Below are positions 49,183 through 57,570 of a stretch of 64,000 bases of DNA, piece by piece. Source of the DNA: Natronomonas gomsonensis. Its GTDB lineage: Archaea; Halobacteriota; Halobacteria; Halobacteriales; Haloarculaceae. Below the pieces are notes generated by a model. That model made no database searches. It saw only the letters and a list, made by a program, of their open reading frames with translations, and was not told the DNA's origin. The translations under genes and the position numbers were made by a program. Each line of letters begins with the position of its first letter. Within the stretch, counting starts at the first letter, position 1. The stretch is taken from positions 992,001 to 1,056,000 of the forward strand of contig NZ_CP101323.1 in assembly GCF_024300825.1 (NCBI RefSeq), written 5' to 3'.

Positions 49183-50335
49183 CGGAACGGCGGAGTTCAC
49201 GGGCGGCGCGGCAGACGTCACCACCGACCTATCGAGGGAACGCCCCACGGTGCTCGAACTCGATGGAGTTCGGAAGTCCTACAGCGGAACCCAGGTGATT
49301 CACGACCTCTCGCTTACGGTTCGGGAGGGAGAACTGCTCACCCTCTTGGGGCCATCCGGCTGTGGAAAGACGACGACGCTCCGGCTTATCGCCGGTCTCG
49401 AACGCCCCGACGGCGGGGCCGTCCGACTCGATGGGGCTACCGTCTCCGGAGAGCGGTTCGTCGCTCCGGAGGACCGAGACGTCGGCGTGGTCTTCCAGGA
49501 GTTCGCGCTGTTTCCGCACCTGAACGCCCGCGAAAACATCGCCTTCGGAATACAGGACCGCTCCGAGACGGAACGCGAGCAGCGCATCGACGAACTGCTG
49601 GAACTCGTCGGACTAACCGAACACGGCGAAAAAACGCCCGAAGAGCTCTCCGGCGGCCAACAGCAGCGCGTTGCCCTGGCTCGGTCGCTGGCACCCGAGC
49701 CGAGTCTCCTCCTTCTGGACGAGCCGTTCTCGAATCTCGACGTCGACCTCCGCGTCGAGATGCGCGAAGAGGTCCGGGAAATCCTCAAGGAGGCCGGCGT
49801 CACGGCAATCTCCGTCACACACGACCAAGAGGAGGCGATGTCCATCTCCGACCGCGTCGCCGTGATGAGCGAAGGCGGGCTCGAACAGGTCGGAACCCCC
49901 GAAAAGGTGTTCCAACAGCCCCGCTCGCGATTCGTAGCTGGCTTTCTCGGCCACGCGTCGTTCGTCTCCGGGCGCGTGCGCGAGGACTGTGTCGACACCG
50001 GCGTCGGCTGTATCCCCTTCGAGCAGGTCAACGGCCTCACCGAGGAGTACGTCGGCTCCGATATCGACCTCATGGTCCGGCCGGACGACGTTCGCTCACG
50101 CGGTGCGGAACCCGGAACGGCCAACGGCGAAGTGGTCCACCGCCGATATCTCGGCCCGACAGTGCTGTACCGGGTGGAACTCGACTCCGGTGACGTCGTC
50201 GGCTGTATGCACAACCACGCCGACGAGGTGTCGCTGGACGACCCCGTCTTCGTCAGCCTCGACGCCGACCACGAACTCGCGTGGTTCCCCCGTGGAGAGC
50301 GGAAGATGGCCGACGGCGGAACCGTCGAAGAGTAA
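49175..50335 (+). CDS. ABC transporter ATPase (FbpC/PotA-type, TOBE domain)
   Basis: 386 residues. The ATG at 49175 is set by GGAGGTG 6 nt upstream; the in-frame GTG at 49166 is less likely. Walker A is LGPSGCGKTTTL, the signature is LSGGQQQRVALARSL, and Walker B is SLLLLDEPFSNLD, followed by a switch histidine (VTHDQEEAM). The last 110 residues are a TOBE-like regulatory domain. The subfamily energises iron, spermidine/putrescine or maltose-type importers. No permease or binding protein is in the window. The candidate metal-regulator site upstream favours iron. Confidence 0.9.
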   Translation: MSSGTAEFTGGAADVTTDLSRERPTVLELDGVRKSYSGTQVIHDLSLTVREGELLTLLGPSGCGKTTTLRLIAGLERPDGGAVRLDGATVSGERFVAPEDRDVGVVFQEFALFPHLNARENIAFGIQDRSETEREQRIDELLELVGLTEHGEKTPEELSGGQQQRVALARSLAPEPSLLLLDEPFSNLDVDLRVEMREEVREILKEAGVTAISVTHDQEEAMSISDRVAVMSEGGLEQVGTPEKVFQQPRSRFVAGFLGHASFVSGRVREDCVDTGVGCIPFEQVNGLTEEYVGSDIDLMVRPDDVRSRGAEPGTANGEVVHRRYLGPTVLYRVELDSGDVVGCMHNHADEVSLDDPVFVSLDADHELAWFPRGERKMADGGTVEE

Positions 50336-50402
50336 CCTACCAGTTTTCGAAGTCGGACGAACCTGTCGATAATAGTTTCTCCGAGACCGAGCCCCACCGA
50401 CA

Positions 50403-50633
50403 CTACCGGAGGTCGGCGACAAACGGTTCGATTTCTTCGTCGTCACGAGTGTACGGCGTTGCGTGGTCGGTCTTCGGTGGACGGTCGAACGGTGGTGATA
50501 GCTCGCACCCGGACCCGTCAGTTCGGACTGTTTCGTCGGTCGAGCGGTCGGGTGTGTACGGAACGAGTGGTGCGTCGTCGGTGTCAGGTGACTGCATGGT
50601 TTGTGGTGTGTAGACGGTCGAGTGGCGATGCAA
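50403..50633 (-). CDS. Possible small hydrophilic protein (76 residues)
   Basis: An open frame that is acidic and Pro/Thr-rich (PYTPDRSTDETVRTDGSG, ending DDEEIEPFVADLR), in keeping with haloarchaeal composition. A start at the second methionine (MQSPDTDDAPL) would give 64 residues. No family is recognised and no clear promoter is seen, so it is uncertain. It converges with the ABC ATPase gene. Confidence 0.35.
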   Translation of the reverse strand: MHRHSTVYTPQTMQSPDTDDAPLVPYTPDRSTDETVRTDGSGCELSPPFDRPPKTDHATPYTRDDEEIEPFVADLR

Positions 50634-50783
50634 CTCTCGAAGAAGCAGGATTACGTGGGTACGGGTTTGGGGTGCATCGCGTATCCCACCGTTCGAGAGT
50701 ATACATAATAAATGTTCATGATAGTTGTGCTTTGCCGCGGGCGGAGCCGAACACTCAATTCCCTCGAAGGGCGAAAGTCATCC

Positions 50784-51173
50784 ATGAGTTTGACCCTCGC
50801 CTTCGAGCTTTCGGCGCTCCGTTGCCTCGCTGACCCCGAGGGAGCCGTCCGCGAAGCGCGCCAATGGAGCGAACACGTCGGCGTCGTTACCGACCGGCCG
50901 CCGCACGTCCTGACGAAGTTCACTCGCGATAACCACATCCGAAACGACTTCGAGCCCGCCGTCGAGTCGGCTGACAAGACGCTCGAACATCTGCTGGCGC
51001 ACTTCGACACCGACAGGTTCGTCTTCGTAGCCGAGTCGGGAACCGACGCACCGGACGGGTGGGAACTCCAGTCGACGACCGACGCCGCCGACCGTGCTGG
51101 CTGGGAACTCGCCGACGAAACACCGTCGACGCCACCGCAGTCGAGCACACACGAACGCGACGACTGGCCGTAA
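50784..51173 (+). CDS. DUF7124-like single-domain protein, paralogue of the 39341-40054 gene
   Basis: 129 residues from the ATG at 50784 (MSLTLAFELSALRC). The domain matches the C-terminal half of the 237-residue protein: LTLAFELSALRCLADPEGAV against LALTYEAAKRLENPAYVF, then a shared core (FVFVAESGTDAPDGWELQ against FVLVGVPEEAGWTPDGWEF). Here it has only a short Thr/Pro-rich tail. The function of the family is unknown to me. Confidence 0.78.
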   Translation: MSLTLAFELSALRCLADPEGAVREARQWSEHVGVVTDRPPHVLTKFTRDNHIRNDFEPAVESADKTLEHLLAHFDTDRFVFVAESGTDAPDGWELQSTTDAADRAGWELADETPSTPPQSSTHERDDWP

Positions 51174-51310
51174 CGCCAACAGTGTGCCCGAAATCCGACA
51201 TCGAATGAGTGCATCGATGAGAGGGCGTTGTGTATAGCACCATACGATTTATGAGTTTGCCACAACACAGTTAGAGATGGCAATAACCCACTATCCAACC
51301 ACTGAAGATA

Positions 51311-51372
51311 CGAAAACGGGACTCGAACACCCATTACGAGCCCAAGGGCCTCAACCGACAGAGCTACTCAGA
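51311..51372 (-). pseudogene. tRNA-like remnant
   Basis: On the minus strand there is a D-arm-like GTAGCTC (plus 51361-51367), a CTCGTAA stretch that could be an anticodon loop, and a T-loop GTTCGAGTC (plus 51320-51328). The arms do not pair well: the acceptor stem cannot be formed, the D-stem has three of four pairs and the T-stem is broken. It looks like a decayed tRNA or tRNA-derived attachment-site copy. Confidence 0.35.
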
Positions 51373-51648
51373 AGATCCATACGACCCACCACCAGGCAGA
51401 ACCACAACGACACGAACACGCCATACAGCAGCTCGTGTGGCCCAAAGATACCAAAGAGCCGGAGGAGGCCACGAATTAGAAACACACCCGACAACACCAC
51501 CGACTCAGTTTCCGATGCCCGTCAAAGGTTCGAGTAACGCGCGCCCGACCACACTCCGAGGTGTAGCACTCGAAACGAGTCACGCCGAGAAACCACCACA
51601 TATCCTGTCTCCCAGAACACCACAAATTTAGAATCGGTTATCGTCTTT

Positions 51649-51683
51649 TCTAAATCGGACCGGTAATATCTAAATCAGATTGG
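51649..51683 (+). repeat. Direct repeat upstream of the RHH-recombinase pair
   Basis: TCTAAATCGGACCGG (51649-51663) and TCTAAATCAGATTGG (51669-51683) match at 12 of 15 positions and start 20 nt apart, about two helical turns. A partly inverted half (TTTAGAATCGG) lies about 20 nt upstream. They stand about 110 nt upstream of the RHH gene and could be its operator. Confidence 0.4.
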
Positions 51684-51790
51684 CCGATAAGCGCCCACAA
51701 CACCACCAGGCTGGAGCTCACATTCGTTGATAAAGACCCTTATCGGCGTGTCTGACGTACTTTGATGTGGGAGGGGTTCGTGACTCCACT

Positions 51791-52210
51791 ATGAGCAGCG
51801 AGGGCGAACGCGTCTCGGTGCAGACCTACGTGTCGTCGACCCAACGGGAGCGTTGGCGTGAGGAAGCCGACGAACTCGACATGAGTCAGGCCGAGTACGT
51901 TCGAACGATGATTCAGGCCGGCCGACGGAGCTTCGATTTAAATACGGAAGCGAGTTCTTTAAGTAGTGATTCGAGCAACTCCGTCGAAGCCCGTTCTCCG
52001 GACGCTACCCCTAGGGGAGAGGGCTTGAAAGACCGTGTTCTCGAGGTGCTTCGCGCCGAAGAGTTCGCTGACTGGGAGTTGTTGCTCGCCGGCGTCACCG
52101 ACGACATAGAAGAGCGACTCGAAGAGACGCTCGACGAGCTTCAGTCGGAGGACCGAATTCGATACAGTGGTCGCCACGGCGGATACACGGTGGTGGACGA
52201 TGGGCGTTGA
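51791..52210 (+). CDS. Ribbon-helix-helix-type regulator (DUF5805-like)
   Basis: 139 residues from the ATG at 51791 (the earlier in-frame start at 51767 gives 8 extra residues). The N-terminal segment VSVQTYVSSTQRERWREEAD plus DMSQAEYVRTMIQAG is an RHH fold. The C-terminal half is a winged-helix-like domain (ELLLAGVTDDIEERLEETL, then IRYSGRHGGYTVVD). It resembles the haloarchaeal DUF5805 family (from memory), which typically precedes a tyrosine recombinase. The recombinase start overlaps its stop by 11 nt. Confidence 0.8.
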   Translation: MSSEGERVSVQTYVSSTQRERWREEADELDMSQAEYVRTMIQAGRRSFDLNTEASSLSSDSSNSVEARSPDATPRGEGLKDRVLEVLRAEEFADWELLLAGVTDDIEERLEETLDELQSEDRIRYSGRHGGYTVVDDGR

Positions 52211-53240
52211 CGACCGCAGTGGAACGACGACACCGGAGGACCCCGTCGCGTACTTTCTCCAGGACATGACCTTCCACGGCCGGACCGACCGGACGAAGGC
52301 GGCCTACAAGCGCGTCTTGCGGGATTTCGAGTCGTTCGTCGCCGACGAACGGGGGACGACGCTTCCGACCGCGACACAGCGGGAGTGTATGGCGTGGGTC
52401 CACTCGCTTCGGGGCGAACACGCCGACAGCACCGTGGCGTCGTACGCCTCCTACGTCCACCGGTTTTACGCCTACATGACGCAGGTCGGCGCCTTCGATT
52501 CGAACCCGATGGCGCTTGTCACCGAGGAGATGGACGAATCAATCGACACAGACCCCGCCCGCCGGGAAATATCCATCCCCCAGATGCGGTCGTTCTTCGC
52601 GGACATCTGCCATCCCTACGAGCGCGCTCTCGTCGGCACGCTTCTGAAGACCGGAATCCGAGTTGGGGAGTGCTGCAATCTCGATTTACGCGACGTACAC
52701 CTCGACGATTCGGAGGTTCAGACGGCCTACCAAATCGAACATCGCGGCGCGTTAGACGGCCGTCCGGACTCCCTATACATCGCCAGCGACCCCGCGAAAG
52801 GGGAAGTCTACAACGGCGAGGAACGGACGGCATCGAACAAACGGAAGCGAGACACCGTCATCCCAATTGACGGGGGGCTAAAGCGCCTCCTGAAGGCGTG
52901 GCTGGCGATTCGTCCGGACACACAGTCGTCGGCGGAGCCGCTTTTCTGTTCGACGAGCGAGTGGGGAAAGCGGGCGACACCGTCGATGGTCCGGACTATC
53001 GTGGCCGAACAGGCCGGTAAACGCGGCTGGTATCGGGAGGGTGGCGACGCCTCGGAGAACGTCACGCCACACTACTTTCGGCACTTCTTCACCACGCATC
53101 TTCGCGATAGAACCGGCGACAGAGGCGTCGTAAAGTACCTCCGCGGCGACGTGGCCACGGATATCATCGACACTTACACCCACAACTGGGGCGACCGCGT
53201 CCGGGAGGTGTACGAAGCCAACGTCTACGACCTCCTGTAG
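52200..53240 (+). CDS. Tyrosine recombinase (XerC/D-like, phage-integrase family)
   Basis: 346 residues from the ATG at 52200; the N-terminal SAM-like domain starts FLQDMTFHGRTDRTKAAYK. Catalytic residues are visible: Arg154 in TGIRVGE, the HxxR box (His291, Arg294) and Tyr326 in DTYTHNWGD. It breaks and rejoins DNA strands at specific sites. It overlaps the RHH gene by 11 nt, so the pair is coregulated. The pair is common in haloarchaeal chromosomes (family knowledge), so it need not be a phage remnant. Confidence 0.93.
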   Translation: MGVDDRSGTTTPEDPVAYFLQDMTFHGRTDRTKAAYKRVLRDFESFVADERGTTLPTATQRECMAWVHSLRGEHADSTVASYASYVHRFYAYMTQVGAFDSNPMALVTEEMDESIDTDPARREISIPQMRSFFADICHPYERALVGTLLKTGIRVGECCNLDLRDVHLDDSEVQTAYQIEHRGALDGRPDSLYIASDPAKGEVYNGEERTASNKRKRDTVIPIDGGLKRLLKAWLAIRPDTQSSAEPLFCSTSEWGKRATPSMVRTIVAEQAGKRGWYREGGDASENVTPHYFRHFFTTHLRDRTGDRGVVKYLRGDVATDIIDTYTHNWGDRVREVYEANVYDLL

Positions 53241-53521
53241 TCGTTTTTCCTCGTAGACCCCGAATTTTGACCAGCGTCGACGACAGAACCGTGTCCGACA
53301 CCCAGCTCATAAATCATATAATGCTATATCAAATCGAGTTGGATTTTACACGCACAACGCACCCAAATTCCGCCAGCGCAGTAGTTAACCAGCGGAATCA
53401 GTCGCTGGACCGTCCCAGAATCATCGTCTTCTGCGGCTGTCGGGGGGCGACAAGTTGACTCCCTCAGGATCGAGCCCTTCGTGATGCGGCGACGACCGTC
53501 CTCGGTCTCGACACCGACCCC
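53241..53521 (+). other. Gap with a T5 terminator; no gene seen
   Basis: 281 nt. T5 at 53244-53248 can end the recombinase transcript. The middle third (about 53310-53390) is AT-rich (CATATAATGCTATATC) but no reasonable gene follows. Downstream there is only a convergent helicase gene. Confidence 0.4.
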
Positions 53522-55909
53522 CTATTCGAGCAATCCCTCAAGCAGTCGCTTCGCGAGAGCTTTGTCGAGCGGGTCGTTGGCATTGCCACAGTGTGGCGAC
53601 TGAACACAGCCCGGACAGCCATCCTCACAGGGACAGCCCGCAATCATCTTCCGAGTCGTTTCCAACAGTTCGCCAATGTCCTCGTAGCCAGTTTTCGCCA
53701 GGGCGACCCCGCCGGGGTAGCCGTCGTAGACGAATATCGTCGGCGCGTCGGTCCGTGGATGCAGCGGCGTCGACAACCCGCCCACGTCTCGACGGTCACA
53801 CAGCACCGTCGTCGGAAACATCGATATCATCGCGTGTTCGGCGGCGTGGATGCCACCCGGGAGGTCGCCACCCTCGACGAGTGCCGTCTCGAGGTCCGGC
53901 GGTACCGCGAAGTACAACGCCTGCGTCCGGAGGCTCGTCTCCGGGAGGTCGAGCTCCTCACTCCCCATCGGTTCGCCACTCGAAGCGTCGAAGCGCTGAA
54001 AGCCGGTTATCTGCTTGCGCATCTCCACCTCGGCGAACCGGACGGTCACGTCATCGCGTGCGGTAAGCGTCCGTTCGTCGATGTCTCGCTCGACGGTAAT
54101 GGCCTTCTCGTGGAGCACGCGCGTGAAGTAATCGGCCCACGTCGGCTGGAGCTGCGCCACGTTCGCCCGCAAATCCAGGTCGGTTACTTCGTAACTGCGA
54201 CCCTGATGGTGGTAGATGGCTCCGGGGTGTGCGTCCCGGAGTGCGTCGTCGAAGGCCAACTCGGCTAACGTCTCGCCATCGGAGCCACGCAGTTGCACCT
54301 GCCGGTCGTCGATGGCCCGGAGACTGGTGTCGTATTGGGGGCTGGAGCCGTCGTTCAGCCACCGGACGCCCTCACTCGTCTCGCGGCGCGAAAGCACCCC
54401 CTCGTCGGTGAGGTCGGCGACCACCTCGGGAAACCGCGGCCCGAAGTACCGGTCGTCGTCGAGTCGGAGCCACGACTCGTCGGCCGCAGACCGGACGTGG
54501 GCGGGCATGATTCGGTCGTTTTCGGGGTTGGTGACCGCCTTCTCCGGGTCGCCCTCGAAGAACGACTCGGGGTTCGACATCAGGTACTGGTCGAGTTGGT
54601 CCTCGCCGGCCACCAAGGCGACGAGAGAGGGGTCGGTTCCCCGGCCGGCACGGCCACCCTGCTGGAACGCCGCCATCCGCGTCCCCGGATAGCCGTCGAG
54701 AATGACGGCGTCGAGACCGCCGATATCGACGCCCAACTCGAGGGCGTTCGTACTCCAGACGCCGCGTATCTCCCCGGAGTCGAGTCCACTCTCTATCTCG
54801 CGGCGCCGGTCGTCCGACAGCGCCGCCTGATACGCTGCGACGCCGTCGGCGAGGTCGTACGCCCCGCGGTCGCGAAGCATGCTCGCGCTTTCGGTGGCGT
54901 AGCGTTCGGCGGTCTGTCTGGAGCCGGTGAACACAAGCGTCTGATGTCCCTTCGAGACGAGGTCACAGAACAGCCGTTCGGCCTCGGTGTGACTCGACTT
55001 GCGCCGCCCGCTCCCCCAGCCATCGCCGTCGCCGTACTCCGGCGGGTTCCACAACAGCCAGTGGGACGGCCCCGACTCGCTGTCGTCGCTGTCGACCAGT
55101 CGGATGCCGTCGGGGTCCCGGCCGGTCACCGTCGCCGCGTGCTCGATTGGGTTGCCGATGGTCGCCGAACAGCAGACGAACTCCGGGTCAGAACCAAACT
55201 CCGAACACAGGCGAGCGAGCCGTCGGAACACCAAGGAGACGTGACTGCCGAAGACGCCGCGATACTCGTGGACTTCATCGACGACGACGGTTTCGAGGCG
55301 CTCGAAGAACCACCTCCACAGCCGACGGGCGTGTGGGAGGAGTCCGTAGTGCAGCATATCCGGCGTACAGCAAAGTACGGTCGGCTGGCGCTCCCGAATC
55401 GCGGCCTTTTCGCTTCGTGACTGCCGGCCCGTGTACTGTTCGACGGTGACGCCGCTGGCGAACCCGAGTTCGTCGGCCAGCGCCGACAGCGACTCGGTCT
55501 GGTCGTTGATGAGTGCGACCTGCGGGGCGAGATACAGCGTCGTCGCGCGGTCGTCCATCGCCCGCTCGAAGGCCGGAACGGTGTAGGCGAGGCTCTTGCC
55601 GCTCGCCGTCTCCGTCGCGAGGACGACGTCGTCGCCGTCTCGGGCCGCCTCGATTGCCCTCGCCTGATGGCCGTAGAGGTGGTCGATACCGCTGGCTTCC
55701 AGCGCCTTTCGGAGACGAGCAGGAAGGTCGATATCCGTGAAGATTGCCTCGGAGGGGTCGAGAGTCTCGTGGGCGCGTATCTGTCCCTCGTAGTACGGAC
55801 GCTCCCGAAGCCACGCGACGGTTTCCTCCACAGGGTCGGTTCCGTCGGCGCCGCTCCTAACCGTTCCGACAGCGGCGAAAGGGATCGAGTGACGTTCAAC
55901 ATAAAACAT
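53522..55909 (-). CDS. MrfA/Hrq1-like superfamily 2 DNA helicase with DUF1998
   Basis: 795 residues. Walker A region ATETASGKSLAYTVPA, DEVH box (VVVDEVHEYRG), motif III-like CCSATIGNP, motif VI QQGGRAGRG. The C-terminal MZB/DUF1998 part ends in CPCEDGCPGCVQSPHCGN, four cysteines that could bind zinc. This is the bacterial MrfA/YprA and eukaryotic Hrq1 group, 3'-to-5' helicases linked to repair of crosslinked or mitomycin-damaged DNA. The start is MFYVERHSIPF at 55909. It faces the HTH regulator gene across a 57-nt divergent region. Confidence 0.92.
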   Translation of the reverse strand: MFYVERHSIPFAAVGTVRSGADGTDPVEETVAWLRERPYYEGQIRAHETLDPSEAIFTDIDLPARLRKALEASGIDHLYGHQARAIEAARDGDDVVLATETASGKSLAYTVPAFERAMDDRATTLYLAPQVALINDQTESLSALADELGFASGVTVEQYTGRQSRSEKAAIRERQPTVLCCTPDMLHYGLLPHARRLWRWFFERLETVVVDEVHEYRGVFGSHVSLVFRRLARLCSEFGSDPEFVCCSATIGNPIEHAATVTGRDPDGIRLVDSDDSESGPSHWLLWNPPEYGDGDGWGSGRRKSSHTEAERLFCDLVSKGHQTLVFTGSRQTAERYATESASMLRDRGAYDLADGVAAYQAALSDDRRREIESGLDSGEIRGVWSTNALELGVDIGGLDAVILDGYPGTRMAAFQQGGRAGRGTDPSLVALVAGEDQLDQYLMSNPESFFEGDPEKAVTNPENDRIMPAHVRSAADESWLRLDDDRYFGPRFPEVVADLTDEGVLSRRETSEGVRWLNDGSSPQYDTSLRAIDDRQVQLRGSDGETLAELAFDDALRDAHPGAIYHHQGRSYEVTDLDLRANVAQLQPTWADYFTRVLHEKAITVERDIDERTLTARDDVTVRFAEVEMRKQITGFQRFDASSGEPMGSEELDLPETSLRTQALYFAVPPDLETALVEGGDLPGGIHAAEHAMISMFPTTVLCDRRDVGGLSTPLHPRTDAPTIFVYDGYPGGVALAKTGYEDIGELLETTRKMIAGCPCEDGCPGCVQSPHCGNANDPLDKALAKRLLEGLLE

Positions 55910-55966
55910 GGGGAATATCCGGAGGCAGGCACTTTACGAAGAGATTACTGTACTGAAACAACCCAT

Positions 55967-56632
55967 ATGGAGTACGTCGAACTGAAGATTCGGCCCGGCG
56001 ACAGGTGGTTCCACGAGTTCGACGAACTGGTCGCCGCGGACCCCGAGTTGTGCCACGGGCCGATACACCACATCAACCTCCTGTCGGACGACACGATGGT
56101 CGTCCTCTACGAGATATACGGCTCCAAAGAGCGTGTCGACGCCCTACACGCCGAACACGACCACCCCGCCGAAACCGCACACCTCGGGGACGACACCCTC
56201 GTCTACACCCACCACGACCCGAGCGACGTGGCCTACGACCTACTCACCGTCGCAAACGAACACAGCGTCGTCGTCGACACGCCCATCGAGTTCAGCGATG
56301 ACGACGAACTACAGGTCCGACTCATCGGCACCGCCGAGTCCCTCCAGTCGGCGTTCGGTGCCGCCCCCGAGGGCGCACAGGTGACCGTCGAAAAGACCGG
56401 CGAGTACCGCCCCGGGACCGAACGGCTGTTCACCGACCTCACCGACCGACAGCGGGAAACCCTGCTGACGGCCCTGGAGATGGGCTACTACGACAACCCT
56501 CGTCGAGCGACCTACAGCGACATCGCGGGCGAACTCGACTGTACGGCCACGACCGTCGGCGAACACCTGCGGAAAATCGAGGGGTATGTCCTCCGGGAAA
56601 TCGCCCCGAGACACTGGGGGCCGACCCGATAA
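55967..56632 (+). CDS. HTH-10 (bacterio-opsin activator-type) transcriptional regulator
   Basis: 221 residues from the ATG at 55967; the long frame upstream is antisense to the helicase. N-terminal sensor-like domain (MEYVELKIRPGDRWFHEF and a beta-rich middle), C-terminal HTH of the Bat type: LTDRQRETLLTALEMGYYDN, then IAGELDCTATTVGEHLRKIE. This large haloarchaeal regulator family often controls adjacent metabolic genes. Target unknown. Confidence 0.9.
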   Translation: MEYVELKIRPGDRWFHEFDELVAADPELCHGPIHHINLLSDDTMVVLYEIYGSKERVDALHAEHDHPAETAHLGDDTLVYTHHDPSDVAYDLLTVANEHSVVVDTPIEFSDDDELQVRLIGTAESLQSAFGAAPEGAQVTVEKTGEYRPGTERLFTDLTDRQRETLLTALEMGYYDNPRRATYSDIAGELDCTATTVGEHLRKIEGYVLREIAPRHWGPTR

Positions 56633-56637
56633 CGGCC

Positions 56638-57507
56638 CTAAACGACCGTCTCGGCACCGCCGACGAGCTGTTTTGCGACGGTCTCGCTTTCAGCGACCGT
56701 CTCAGCCGGATTCCGCAACAGGACCGTCTCGCTGGGGAACAGTTCCTCTCCGAGGCGGAGACCGTGGTCGCGGGCGGTCGACCCCGTGACGGTAAGATAG
56801 ACGCCGAGGCCGACCGAGGAGATGGCGGCCTCCTCCTCGCGGTCGCCCGGATACCGGAACTCGATACCCTCCATCGCACGCGTGCCCAACACGGCCTCGA
56901 CCAACCGCTCGTATCGCGGGGAGATACACAGCGGTCCCTCGTAGGACTCGACGAATTCACGCGTCGCGGTCTCTGCGATGTCCGGCGTCGACAACAGCGT
57001 GTGATACACCGTATCGCCGAGGCCACCGACGACGCGAACGTCGGTGTCGTGAGGGTCGATGCGGTCGTTGAGTTCCGAAAGCGTCGAGAGGGGTTCGGGG
57101 GTGAGTTGGACGACCTCCTCTAAGACGAGGTCCGCACTGTCGAATCCGAGTGCGAACTCGTGTTTCCGGAGGGCGCGAAACGGCTCCTCGCGGCCGACCA
57201 ACTGGAGGTCGTCGTCGCCCAAATCGACCATCAGGCTGTCGAAGACGACCCGTCGTGGCATCCCGGGGCGGCTATCGCGGAACAGCGTGTACTCGGGTGC
57301 GTAGCGGTCGGTGTCGCTGTAGGATTTGAGACGGTCGTACACGCCGGCCTCGGCGGTCTGGGTTCCCTTCGTGACCGCCTTCTCGTAGCGGAGTGTCGAG
57401 GCGATTTCGTCGGCGGCGTCTTCGATGCCCGCGAAGCCGGCGACCCGTTCGAGGACGGCCTCCAGCGGGCGCCCCTTTCGCGGGACGGCAACACGGATAG
57501 TCGTCAT
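56638..57507 (-). CDS. Divergent HisG-like protein (ATP phosphoribosyltransferase family)
   Basis: 289 residues. The front, IRVAVPRKGRPLEAVLERV, follows the HisG opening. The C-terminal part ISSVGLGVYLTVTGSTARDH matches the PRPP-binding VETGTTLRxNG loop of HisG. The core region differs from the histidine enzyme, with loops such as YEKAVTKGTQTAEAGVYDRL. It is therefore a paralogue that binds a nucleotide or phosphoribosyl compound. The catalytic DxVDxxETG acid pattern is altered. It faces the HTH-10 gene convergently with a 5-nt gap, and no other his genes are nearby. Confidence 0.75.
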   Translation of the reverse strand: MTTIRVAVPRKGRPLEAVLERVAGFAGIEDAADEIASTLRYEKAVTKGTQTAEAGVYDRLKSYSDTDRYAPEYTLFRDSRPGMPRRVVFDSLMVDLGDDDLQLVGREEPFRALRKHEFALGFDSADLVLEEVVQLTPEPLSTLSELNDRIDPHDTDVRVVGGLGDTVYHTLLSTPDIAETATREFVESYEGPLCISPRYERLVEAVLGTRAMEGIEFRYPGDREEEAAISSVGLGVYLTVTGSTARDHGLRLGEELFPSETVLLRNPAETVAESETVAKQLVGGAETVV

Positions 57508-57570
57508 TGTCGGCGTGAAGAACTCGACCGATAAAACGGAACCGAAAGCGAAATCGGCCGGTCGCGGCGG

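Larger units (their letters stand above)
51174..51790 (+). other. Low-GC gap with tRNA-like remnant and direct repeats
   Basis: 617 nt without a convincing gene and clearly AT-richer than the flanks. It holds a tRNA-like remnant on the minus strand (51311-51372), a pair of similar 15-mers (51649-51663 and 51669-51683), and a GATAA...TTATC inverted repeat near 51740. Open frames in it are basic or Thr/Pro-rich and lack promoters. Confidence 0.45.

Noticed and set aside
51277-51537. 86-residue plus-strand frame in the low-GC gap
   Set aside because: No family, odd composition (Thr/Pro/Arg), no promoter and it covers the tRNA-like remnant.
52200-53240. Integrated virus around the tyrosine recombinase
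   Set aside because: No capsid, portal, replication or repeat boundaries nearby; the RHH-recombinase pair is common in haloarchaeal chromosomes.
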